From assembly GCA_015501585.1 (NCBI GenBank), contig JADNRY010000015.1, positions 248,001-312,000 on the forward strand: a stretch of DNA of 64,000 nt, in the 5' to 3' direction. This stretch comes from Rhodocollybia butyracea (lineage: Eukaryota > Basidiomycota > Agaricomycetes > Agaricales > Omphalotaceae). Below, piece after piece: positions 1 to 10,007 of this stretch; within the stretch, counting starts at the first letter, position 1, and the number at the start of each line of letters is the position of its first letter. The notes beneath the pieces were generated by a model that worked only from the letters and a program-made list of their open reading frames with translations, did no database searches and was not told where the DNA came from. The position numbers and the translations under genes are program-made.

Positions 1-950
1 CATGGCTAAATCTTGACATCAACGGGATATTCGAGCAAACCTATTCAAGACTTACTGCCGGGGTAGAATGCACACTACCGCCAGATGATTTTATTTCGTA
101 CTACTCGAAGGTCTCAGGAGCAATCACATACCTCCGGTATACCGATCAAGATGCGAGTAGTAAGAATCCCACTATACGATTTTGTTACCTGCATGTCGCA
201 AATACTAGTGAGGCGCATGAATTTAATCATGGATCAGAGTTAACGTACTCCAGTCAGAGTGCTGAGGAGACCCCAAGCCACAACATTTGCACCAATGTAT
301 CTTTTTTTGGTCATCAATAAGGAGAAAAAATCAGTGCGTGCTGGTACCGCACTGAAAGTAGGTATTTACAAAGAAGGCCTATGAATAACAAGATACCATG
401 AATAACCAAATGCACAGAATAATACACTGAGTGCCAACCTTGTTATCCAATTCAGTATCTGGAAAATGGTTGAGTCGGGTTTTGTTTGAGAGCTCAGATG
501 TCGAACACACCATATTGGAAGGAATTTGGGCCGGACAGAAAGAGACGTATAGAATGGATAGAATAACATTGTATTGCAAGTCTGCAGGCGGCCCTGGGTA
601 AGCACCGTACTTATTGGTCTGCCGCCTGCGTCAACACACCTGAGAGTCCAAGGTCTTGGTCTAGGCCTTTCAAGTGAGCTGTTGTCACAGCAAGTCGCTG
701 GGGAAAATCAAAACCTACTATCTCATGTAGCGGAGTATCTACTTACATCGATGTAGTTCACGATGTATAACAAAACAATGGTGGGCATGAGTCTCATGTC
801 AAGTTTCCGGACGAGGTTTCGTTCCGCTTGAATCCGTTCTGGGGTCCCCTCTGCTGGAATAGGATCCTTTTCACCTGAACCCGTTGCAATTTTTGGGCTC
901 TCCTCCATCACGATTTCTCCTTTGTCAGTGCTTGTGGGCGTAAAAGTCAT
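1..950 (-). CDS. MFS transporter, allantoate/nicotinate permease (Dal5-like) family, 5' part
   Basis: Membrane permease of the anion:cation symporter branch of the MFS; the substrate (allantoate, nicotinate or other small anion) cannot be told. The start ATG is at 948-950. Spliced exons I read: 950-747, 697-640, 581-511, 458-439, 378-370, 300-249, 188-132 and 74-56, each bounded by GT/AG with consistent phase. They give the family landmarks in order: a first helix ending VNYIDR, then HLKGLDQDLGLS, ILYVSFCPAQIPSNM, ILNWITRPSLYIG, VVAWGLLSTLTG, SYSGILTTRILIGIPE and CAFYPG. The gene continues past position 1, so the C-terminal two thirds is missing from view. Two exons are tiny (20 and 9 nt). 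No frame-breaking change is seen. Identification is firm at family level only. Confidence 0.85.
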
Positions 951-2338
951 ACCGGAGGAAGATTAGGGACAACGCAGGAGTCAATACTAGACAATTTCAA
1001 TGTTCTAATTTAAACCATGCCGGCTCCCTTTGTCTCGTCATGGATGACTTGTGACTTCTTGGTGGTAGCAAGCAGTGGAGCGACAAAGATAGAATACAAG
1101 CCATACTCAATGAATGGAGAGTATCGATGGAAAGATTCTATCAGCCGAGACTGAGGTGAGATAAAGAAAGCAAACGAGGAGTATTTAACACGGTTGCTAT
1201 CATGTGGGCAGCAAATAGAACCAAATTCGGACGCGAATGGGCAGAAGAAGTGAAGTTAGGGGTTAATCACCGAAGCACTTGGTAAATCCATGAACCTAGA
1301 GAAGCGCTGAACCGGCAAAATCCCTTAAGTTCAATAAAAAAGGGAAGGGACCGGAATAAGCTAGTAAGCTAGTAAGCCTACCGGGTTCTATATACTATCT
1401 CTCTAATATTAAACAGCCATTGGATATCTCAAATCGAGCGCAGGCATCGTTCAATAGCGATTTCAGGTTGTCAGAGGCCATCAAGGATTGTCAAGGAAGG
1501 GCAAGCGTGTAGAGTAAATAAACTTCTGGGCAATGCCTCGGGATTTTATTGTCTCCCTTAGGCAGACTATATAATTTGTGACGTTGATAGTACAAATTGG
1601 GTCTCCCGTTCCGCGGGTTACTATTCCTCTTAAACTTTCTTGTAAATCAATGGAAGACCGTCTCAAGGCGGTCTGCCAGTCTCCAGCCCAACTGGCAGAA
1701 GAGCTCAAACCTTTCGTTTCTTCATGAAATTGAACCCAACTCGATCCTCATGAGCAGGAACATAGTATCTGATAGTATGCACTGTGCTCCAAGACACACT
1801 CGTGTGTATTTCTTTCCTCTCTGGTTTCATACTCAGCTTTATTATTCCCATCCCAAACATCCCTTTCTCTCGCTCAACTTTACCGGCGGTTCCCGACGCC
1901 TCCCTTGCCCTTGAGCAGGGCATCGAACTCTAACTTGAAGAAGAATCTGGGATTGTCGGTACCGGGTCTTCGTCTCAACCACCTCGAACCTCTAACCTCG
2001 AATAACTTTAGCCGCATGTCAGATACCGACGCAAAACCTCCCATAAAGTCCTCATCTAGGTCTCATATCCTCTACTCCGACTCCCCATTTAAATATCCCA
2101 GCTAACGCTTCTATATGATGAGACTTTCACTCTCCTAGAATGATCCTGTATCGGTACGCTGCTTGGAATGATGTTGCTTGATTAAAAATACATAGTATAC
2201 GTAGGAGTTTTTCAGGATACATATAACGCATAGAGAACTGCAGTGGGTGAAGCATATGGTCACATAAATAGGTATGCATGAGGGGTCAGTCGGTCGTTCA
2301 TTCTACAAAATCAGTCTCTCCTGCTCGGACGGACTGCT
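951..2338. other. Intergenic stretch, no supported gene
   Basis: About 1.4 kb between the permease start and the 3' end of the CNOT11 homologue. Open frames here are short, overlap on both strands and show no family signature or consistent splice chain. A short direct repeat of ctagtaag lies near 1360-1375. I see no RNA gene. Confidence 0.5.
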
Positions 2339-3962
2339 CTATGCATCGAGCCTTCCGGTCGCCAGGACACCGTAAAGGACTCTTGCCTCCTCAAATTTTG
2401 AGTTCCTCAACGCAAAGTGCGCGATTTCGACTGAGTCGGCGGAGAAGGTCTCGGGCTCATAAGAGTCATAGTTATTTTTCCAGCTGGGAGAAAGACGGGC
2501 GGAGGGCAAGGATGCAGATGTGGAGGTGAAAGAAGCGTTCGAGTTCGGAATGATGTCGAGTTTGATAAGGGAGAGGTAGAATCTACACAGATTCCTGGCT
2601 CCTCTTCCCCACGTGTCATCGCCATCACTGCTACCTCCTGAGCCTTCAAGCGATATTCGTTCTCGTTCTTCTCTATCCAGCCGTTCAATACACTCGTGGA
2701 TGAATCTACCCAGTACCTGGTACTGGATGAGTTTTCCTAGCGGAATTCTTTGATTGTCGTCATCAAGTTGGTCGTATTTGGGGTGTAAAAGGTGAGAGAT
2801 TGCACTTGGAATTGAAATTAAACGCATATCCCGTAGAAGCTTCCCCAAGAAGTCAAAGGTTGATAAAGAAGGGGGAAGATGTAGGAGGACGTCGAGAATG
2901 TCGAGGAAGTTGGATGAGGAAGAGGCAAAGGCGGCGAGCAGCTCCACGAAAAGAGGATATGCTACACTTGGGTTGAGCATGACGATAGAGGCCAAATCGA
3001 GCGCTGTAATAATATCCGACGCCGCAATCGTGGCTAGAATAGGCTCAAGGGCGCGCCGTTCAGGAAGAGATAAGACCCGTTCACGAGCAGCAAAAACAAG
3101 GGTCATGCCTTTAGTGATAGCTGCACTCTCGGGGTCCTCAGAAGCCGTAAATATTCTCGCAGTGCTACTGGAGACGGAGTTTCCATCAGTATTAATATTA
3201 GTATCAAAGGTTGCGCCAGAGCCTGCTTTTCTGGCAGAAATAAAGTCTCTGCAACGCCATTAGCAACAAAAATGCTAAAGGATGAGTAGATACGAACAAA
3301 TCATTATCATCACTTTGGTCCAGAACCAAATTCACTGCTGCCAATTTTGGTGGAAGTGGTGAACGAGCCAGTGTCGTTGGAGTATATGGACCGATGTCAT
3401 TTCCATCTCCTCGAAGAATCTTCCAGAGAACCCAGACGAGCTGTTCGTTAGACGCCGAAGCCGGACTTGTCATCGCACTAGTAGCAGTAATCCGAACTGC
3501 CTTTTCCCTCTCATTTATAAATGTTACAAATAACGCTGACCTGAATGGATTGATGGATATCGGGTGAGGCGCGTATAAAGAGAATAAAATAAACGCAACG
3601 AGGATTCGTTGCGCAACTTGGTCATTGCCCTGGCCATTTGAGCTGATACTTGCATCTAACGATGAAGAAGTTTCCAGTTCTCCCTCTAAAAGTGGCAACA
3701 ACGCGTCTAGGGCGAGTTGAAACCTCAGTGTTGGCTGAACAAGTTGAGTAAACGTTTGAGCTGCCGTAGAGCAGGGCAAAGAAAGCGCTCGAGAAAGCAG
3801 ATGGCGAACAGAGGTAAGGAGCGAGTCAAGTGGCGATGAAGGCGAAGATGAATTGATAGATGAAGAAAGTGGCATAACCGGGTAGGACGAAGGCGAAGAA
3901 AACGACAACGGTGTCATGGACGGTAAAGTCACCCCATACGACGCCGTTAACACTGTCGGCAT
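2339..3962 (-). CDS. CNOT11: CCR4-NOT transcription complex subunit 11 (CNOT11) homologue
   Basis: Subunit of the CCR4-NOT deadenylase/transcription complex; in animals CNOT11 binds the NOT1 N-terminus together with CNOT10. The N-terminal half carries the conserved segment beginning NPFRSALFVTF. The C-terminal half has the CNOT11-type run ALDLASIVMLNPSVAYPLF, later IPLGKLIQYQVLGRFIHECI, and the closing NSKFEEARVLYGVL. The reading frame changes near 3250-3300. A 49-nt intron (3297-3249, gttcgt...cag, with the branch-like ctaat) joins the two frames in phase, giving roughly 520 residues. The first in-frame ATG is at 3960-3962, followed by a serine-rich stretch, so a downstream start is possible. 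The gene is not in an operon; its 5' flank faces the pheromone gene about 1.8 kb away. Family call from recalled similarity to the animal protein. Confidence 0.8.
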
Positions 3963-5744
3963 CAAACAACAGCTCTTGCTGTTTAGCGCCGGCGCCGCTA
4001 ATCGGTTCACGTGACAAGCTAATCACTTCCTTATGGAGTTGTTATGGAGCATCGAAGTCCTGTTCGATGCTCGTTCATAGCCAAACTTAAGAGGAAGAGA
4101 AGGTCCTGTGGAACGTTCTAACAGCTGCTGATGCCAAAAGGTCAGCAAAAGTTTACAGAATAATCGATGAAGTTGAACGTGGTCTATGCTATCAAAAGGG
4201 ACGAAGAATAGCTGTCTTTGAGATGAGGCTCGAGCATCGCCTCTAGCCTCCCAGACAATCCATGCAGCCCGCCGGCTACAAGAAGATGATCAGCATTCGC
4301 GCCTGGCCTCGCCCGACCCTTCCTCCTATCTTGCCTTAGAAAGAGGTCTGAACCAGAAGAGACCCTGGCGAACCTTTAAACACTTACCCGACAGTACCGA
4401 TACACACATATACTTAAGGATGTTGATTGTCTAGAAGAGGCTAAGACATATTTTACCAAAGGAGAAAGGTTGACTGGCCAGTATATTTGAGTTAAGACCT
4501 ACACCAGTGGTGACAGGTGTGCACGCGTGCAGGCCGAGTTAGTACCTAGGGAATGCTTGCAGCTTCGCTGTAAACAGATTCGAAGGTACATTGGATGTAA
4601 TTTCGGCCGGTACAAGGACAACATATTGCTGAAAGCCTCCATGATCATTGCCATCGAGGCCAGAGTACTGGAAAAACCTATACACATCTCGTCAGAAACG
4701 ACAAAAAATCAAACTATTGTGAATTCTAACATCGGTCATCCTGGGAGAAGCTTTTAACATCCTCCCCGATATCTACCGCCAGAAGCGTCAGAACTCAAAA
4801 CAATCGGAAACTGCTTTATGACTTGACCTAAGATCGTTCTGTGCAAATTTAAATCCACACGACAGGATTCAAGAGAATTAAATTGACCTCGACAAGAGTT
4901 GGTCGGATGCTAGCTTCGCAATAGGACGCTCAGGGAACTTGTATTCTTCGACAGCAGGGAAGGAAGCCTTTAGCCGCATGAGACGCCCGTCCGCCTGGCA
5001 GCGTTCAAGTCGCCTCGAGGCCTCCCATTCGAATTCATTGATTTCCGAAAATTACTTGGTCCCAAACCGGCAAACCTAACCTAGCCTAACCAGGTTTCGA
5101 GACTATGCGCAATTTCGCTGGCAAATTTGCGCGCAGATTATATTCCTGTAACCGCGTATAGTAGCCCGAGTTGAGCCCGAGTGTAGCCAAGGCAGTAACA
5201 AATAATAGGAAGCCCAGGGAAGCCCCCATAGCTTAACTGGTGAGCAAATAAGTATGCTTGAAAGGGGTTATGGCAGGAACTGTTTTAGCTTTGGTTAGGC
5301 TTTAGTATTACAAAGTTCAGGTTCATCACTGCGTAGCTTTGTCTTCGCGCCCCGTATCTCATCGCCCTCGTCTCATAATAATAACCCCATCAACCTCCTT
5401 TTTGTTTTATTTCGGGCTGCGTCGTCCAGATCCACCCACTTATTGTCTTTCATCGCTTCGATCTTGGAGTGAACAAGAAAATATTACCTCTTTCAGACTC
5501 CTTCATCCCCGACTTGCAATTTGTAATATGTTATTTTGAAACATCGCAATCTCTTTGCACAAGAAGAACAATACGACGATCTCTGAAGCCATACGGCTGT
5601 AAACGTTGACAAGGTCAGCCAATGAAAATGTGCCCTCGCAATCGGCTCGGTTGGAGGTATAAGAAGGATCGAGTTCCTGCGATATTTCTCCAGACCCAGC
5701 TCGATATCCAGCCAAGGCTCCTTACCACTCGCACCACATCTAAA
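3963..5744. other. Intergenic stretch upstream of CNOT11 and of the pheromone gene
   Basis: About 1.8 kb with only short, unsupported open frames on both strands. A TATAAGA element at 5658-5664 sits 87 nt before the pheromone ATG and is the only regulatory-looking site I would name. I looked for a second CaaX-ending small frame and for Ste3-like helices here and found neither. Confidence 0.45.
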
Positions 5745-5873
5745 ATGGACGCTTTCACCGCGATTACTGCGATTACTGCCTTCTTTACTATGGACGATGT
5801 CAACGTCGAGCCTCCGGTCAACGAAGATGACGGCAATGGCTCTGGGGCTAATTCGTCCTGTGTCGTTGCTTAA
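5745..5873 (+). CDS. CaaX-type mating pheromone precursor (fungal lipopeptide pheromone)
   Basis: A 42-residue frame, MDAFTAITAITAFF... to ...GANSSCVVA, ending in a perfect CaaX box (Cys-Val-Val-Ala) directly before TAA. Basidiomycete pheromone precursors are 40-100 residues, often begin MD-x-F, have an acidic/PVNE-like middle and end C-aliphatic-aliphatic-X. All of these are present (EPPVNEDD at residues 23-30). By family knowledge the Cys would be farnesylated, the last three residues removed and the C-terminus carboxymethylated. The mature N-terminus cannot be fixed; a cut near the acidic NEDD is possible. TATAAGA lies 87 nt upstream, and the gene has no intron. No Ste3-type receptor gene is recognised in this window, so it could be a B mating-type allele whose receptor lies elsewhere, or a non-mating-type pheromone-like gene. 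Confidence 0.85.
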   Translation: MDAFTAITAITAFFTMDDVNVEPPVNEDDGNGSGANSSCVVA

Positions 5874-6302
5874 GCGAGCATGATACTGGGCTTCACTTTT
5901 TTGTTCATTTGTATGGTTCTGTTCTTTTCACTTCGAACCTTCAAATCAACTCATTCCCGTCTATGTAACAGGTTTCTCAACATCATTTAACCACTGCCGC
6001 GCTATGCCCTTGTGTAATAATCTTGCGCTTCCAGAACAACCGACAATTGCTTTACCTTCGTGATCGATGTGATCTTTGGGTAGTAGCGGGGAGAGGAACT
6101 GTCTGCTGTTTTGTGTGAGAGGCGAGACTGCGCAGGACGAACAAGTTTCCGAGTGGGGTTATTTTATTACCTTTCGGACCTTCTTTCTGGATCTTTTTAT
6201 TCCAACAAGTTGTACATTTATCACCGAATGAGACTTTGACGCACGACTTCAATACTGTGATTAACAAGGTCATTCGTTTTTCAACGAGTTGTGTAGAGAA
6301 CA
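5874..6302. other. Short intergenic stretch, pheromone 3' side to thioesterase 3' end
   Basis: About 430 bp between the pheromone stop and the stop of the convergent thioesterase gene. It presumably holds both 3' UTRs. No further gene is supported. Confidence 0.5.
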
Positions 6303-7282
6303 TCATAAATGGGATTTTATCGAAGGCGATTCCGACACGGGCATCATGTTGTGCATACCAGATGCAACGAGACGATGATAGTCCTTGCTCCATATCTTAT
6401 CAAAAAAATCTTCGTTTAGCAGGAGTTATCTCAACTTTAAAAACAAATACGTACCTCGGTTTGAACGCATACATTAGAGTCCAGCTCAAGCTCCTTACTA
6501 ACAAACGGCACGGGCATTGTTGTGCTAACGATTCGGAGTCTGTCGCCTCTGCATTCCGGGTGTCTATCAGCTCTGGTTGGACCTTGAACCACGGGGAAAC
6601 GAAACATACACTGGTGCAGGCGAATGGTACACGATATTCAATGACTGCGAAACCGCCTTGAACTTTGAGCTATTCGGGTTGATGTTTCTAGTAAGAGCAG
6701 CAAGAGCGAGGGATGAGCACCTATACAAACAAGTCACGAAAAATGATTTTTAGAATAAAGCAGACCAATCTTGGGTGGAAGACACGTACATGTCGACAAG
6801 GAAAGCAGTGCATCCACCGTGCATAGTGTAACGATTGTTTGCCATATCTATAACGAAAGAAAAAATAACTCAGCGGGCTGAAAAGTGCGCATTTTGGTTC
6901 AAAACCGACCAGGAAGAACATCCACTTCACACACCACTGTGACACTCTCGGGATGATCCACTGGATTTGCACGTTCCATTTCCGTGAGTCTCTGAGTTTC
7001 CTCCATTTCCTTGTCCGATACTTCACTGGCATTTCCTCTCGAATTCCAACTATATTCATGGAAATTGATCTCCGTAACGCGGACCCTCTGGAAAATTGTC
7101 TCCATGGCGAATCCCCGGACTCGATATGTTCCATCTCGATCCAGCGTTGGGAAGACCATGGCGGGGTTGGAAAATACCCCTTTGATAGTGAGGGGGGCGT
7201 TCCCGGTTATTGAAGGGAGATTGACATCCTTTTGGTCGCTGGAGGATGGCGATGAGCCGGGGGGCGGGGAAGAGGAGGGCAT
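6303..7282 (-). CDS. Hotdog-fold acyl-CoA thioesterase (PaaI/ACOT13-like)
   Basis: Predicted hydrolase of acyl-CoA thioesters; chain length is not predictable. The first exon (7282 to about 6909) encodes a proline/serine-rich start and ends EVDVLPD once spliced. The second gives MANNRYTMHGGCTAFLVDM, the hotdog motif around HGG on the central helix that lines the active site. The third gives CSSLALAALT and SLNIVYHSPAPV, the fourth GDRLRIVSTTM, and the last IWSKDYHRLVASGMHNMM before TGA at 6305-6303. All junctions are GT/AG and in phase, for example an AT|G join completing Met after FLVD. The order HGG, S-x-NI-x-Y-x-SPA-x-V-GD and a final basic strand is the usual one for this family. The long N-terminal extension is unusual for ACOT13-type proteins. 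Convergent with the pheromone gene. Confidence 0.82.
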
Positions 7283-8274
7283 TAGGCGAGAGAAACTGGT
7301 CTGGAGGAACGGTTAATCGTGGAAGAACTCTAGGTGAATGTCATTGTCAACTTGCGTTCTGTTATATAGGTAAACGAACTCAGGGATGTTGTGTCTCCAC
7401 TCACCATTTGACTTGATTGTGGTCTTCCAGACAACGAGGCTGACCTCCCGACCGCTTCTAAAAGCGATTAAAGTTTAGTGTTGGACAATATGGAAGATCG
7501 TGAGCTTGGTTCTGATTAAACTTAGAGGAAAAAGCGGTTTATTAGGAACAGAAGATCTGAAGTCAATTAGTAGAATTTCTGGCGTAAAACCATAACCTAG
7601 ATATGTGCTCACAATTACAAGCGCCTTGTTTTTTTGGCCAGGCAACTGTTGAAATTAGGGGCGGAGTACGAAAATGAAAGAATGCAGGAAGCAGCGCAAG
7701 CCTCCGATACCAAAGGAGGGATATTAAGAGGGCATAGGTGAGAACATATGTGTATGGGGGCCAAGCGACGTCAAGAAAGTTACTCGAAAAACGTGAAAGC
7801 ACATTATTAAGAAGTGAACGATGTAGCACCAATTGGTACCTAGATCTGTGGCATTATGGTAATGGCTATCAACGGAGCACGAGCTTGATGAAGCACCAGT
7901 GCCTCAAGGCCTATGAGCCTCTGCAAGTAGCCAGGAAAAAGAGGGCTTGCATATGACTGTTGTCAACCAGTGGCATATCGGGTTCGCGAGTAGAGCGACA
8001 CAAGAAAAGGGGAAAGTAAAGCTGACAGAATGAATCAGTAAGAGCCGAAATGAAAAGCTTGTTTGGACTGCAAGAACCGTAGCGAGATAGTAAAGTAACA
8101 ACCTGGAAAGGACGCAGCGTCATGTATGTATTCAGCAAGAATAGGGAATTTGTACGTCCGCCCAAGCTATTCCCGTTGATAAGCCCAAGTAGTTCGTTCA
8201 GGTCGTTCAAAAATTGATATGGAAGTACAAGCTTAGCTCAAATGATGCCTACTAAGTATTCAGACTTGTGGGAT
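7283..8274. other. Intergenic or unresolved stretch
   Basis: About 1 kb between the thioesterase start and the GET2 stop. A minus-strand frame around 8210-8100 (NELLGLINGNSLGG and onward) has no ATG at its head, runs into hydrophobic frames downstream, and matches no family I know. I could not build a convincing spliced gene from it. Confidence 0.4.
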
Positions 8275-9417
8275 CTACGACCTTAAAAACCCCGCAATCC
8301 ATATGAAAAACCCAACTCCTACAGCCAATATTGCTAAATCATCGAGCAATATCGACCCCAGCTGAAGGTACTTCATGCCATTTATGATGAGTGCTGGGAA
8401 TGGTGGTGGGAGGTGAGGGAGAGCCATCGCCAGTAGCATTGGCGGCTGAACAGCGTCCTGGATATAAAATAATTAATAACACGGAAGAAAGAATCGGAGG
8501 ATACTGACAAAGCCATAGAATATTCTTAATGAATACAGCGCGATTTCGATCGTGATGAATGCCCAGAAGAAAGGCTAGACAGGGAGCCACGGATTAGCAA
8601 ACCAATATATTAAGGTTGTAGATATGCAAAAGGCGTACCACAACAGCGACACCCCAACCTTGAATCATCTCTGCCTGCGGTCTTCTCTTCGCCAGCGCAG
8701 CCCACCTAGTTAATATCCCTGACAACCCACTGATGTCATTTTCAAGATCACCGTGTGCCCGAGGCTCCACATAGACCACGAAATAGGCAAGAAGACTCCA
8801 GAGCGCAACAAGGTGGACCAGAGGCAACATTTTTTGCAAGCGTGAAGGAGGTGCATTCGTTTGAGTTCCCTGTCCATCCATCGCGGGAGCCTTTCCTAGA
8901 CTATTTCCAGGAGGCATAGAAGGAGGAGCCCCGCCATTCTGAATACTCATGAGCATCGCAGCGAGGGGATTGTCCATTGGATTCGGTGTGCCAGAGCCAA
9001 TAGCTTGTTGGCCAGGTGAAAGCCCTGGCATTCCCATTCCTGACATACCTCCCATCAGCGCTTGCATCAATTGCTGTTGCTCTTCAGACCATACAGCTGG
9101 GTCTGGACCAGCTGGCGACGGGGTGTCAGAATGAACAGATGCTTGACGATTGGTACGTGGGGAAGGACCTCTTGCTTGTGGCGCAGGCATATCAGTGGTT
9201 TCTTCTCCAACAAAGTTGCTTGTACGCGAGATATTGGGAAGCGGAGGGTCTGAAAATTCCTCAGTACAGAGTCTCGTCAAAAAACCTGGCAAAACGTGCC
9301 ATCATGCATATACACTGGCGAGTCTCCTCTAGCCGACGTCGTCAATTTGGAAAGACGATCAGAGCCTCGGCTCAGAATGGCTTTTCGTCTGGCTTCTGCG
9401 CGAGCTGCTGCAGACAT
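8275..9417 (-). CDS. GET2: GET2-like (CAML-type) subunit of the tail-anchored protein insertase
   Basis: ER membrane receptor subunit that with Get1 accepts tail-anchored proteins from Get3. Start ATG at 9417-9415, giving MSAAARAEARRKAILSRG followed by RLSKL, the basic N-terminal Get3-binding motif typical of Get2. A 56-nt intron after GDSP is the best in-phase join to the long middle exon with the Gly/Met-rich linker. Three membrane segments follow: LPLVHLVALWSLLAYFVVYV, then FFWAFITIEIALYSLRIFYG (an exon after the acceptor near 8579), then a C-terminal helix with ILAVGVGFFIWIAGFL and stop at 8277-8275. The hydrophobic C-terminal half with a basic head is the family layout. The junction near 9250-9310 is the least certain point, because an acceptor 10 nt downstream would shift the frame. 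Confidence 0.78.
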
Positions 9418-10007
9418 TGTCGTAGTAAAATTTGATGAAAGAAGCTGGAGGACGTGGCGGCCAGACACGAGTTCGCGCTCAGGCTGATGACACAATGTGT
9501 TTGTAGAACAAACAAATGTAAGCGCGCAACCTGTGATCGTACTGGATGTACCTACCCTAATCTCGTATCTGGCTACACTGAGAATTAGAAAGACAAAGAC
9601 ATGCATGAAACCCAGACTCGATGAGTGACCCGAGGGAAGAATTCAGTCGCAGAAAAAGGTATACTTGCGTCAGAATCAGAGAGTCATCAACATATGCGAA
9701 TAATGAGCTGCTATTATGGTACAAATGTAAAGCGGAAGTTCTGGTTAGTGAGGAGAAATATAAGTGTTCTAAGTACATAAGATGTAAAAGAAGAGTGCAA
9801 GTACTGTACATCTGGGTCATATATTGGATGAGGAAGTCAGTAGTACGACAACCCATTAATTACAGCGCAAACGACGAAGTACGCAAACTTCTCAAAACGG
9901 ACCCGTCAGTCAGATTTCAGAAACCAGTGATTTTAACGGCCCCCCAATTTTAGGAACCTGGGTATTTTTCATCAATCGGTCCGAGAGCTATGTAGAAATA
10001 TATAGTA
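9418..10007. other. Intergenic stretch between GET2 and the large unrecognised gene
   Basis: About 590 bp with no supported gene. A possible terminal exon of the upstream minus-strand gene may lie at about 9955-9920 (after an acceptor cccag, phase 0, short frame to TGA). I could not confirm it. Confidence 0.4.

Noticed and set aside
7904..8210. Hydrophobic minus-strand frames near the GET2 3' end
   Set aside because: No ATG at the head, overlapping frames, no splice chain and no known family.
4000..8300. Possible Ste3 receptor next to the pheromone gene
   Set aside because: Both strands were read for a seven-helix chain. The spliced genes here are CNOT11, a thioesterase and GET2, and the remaining frames do not form one.
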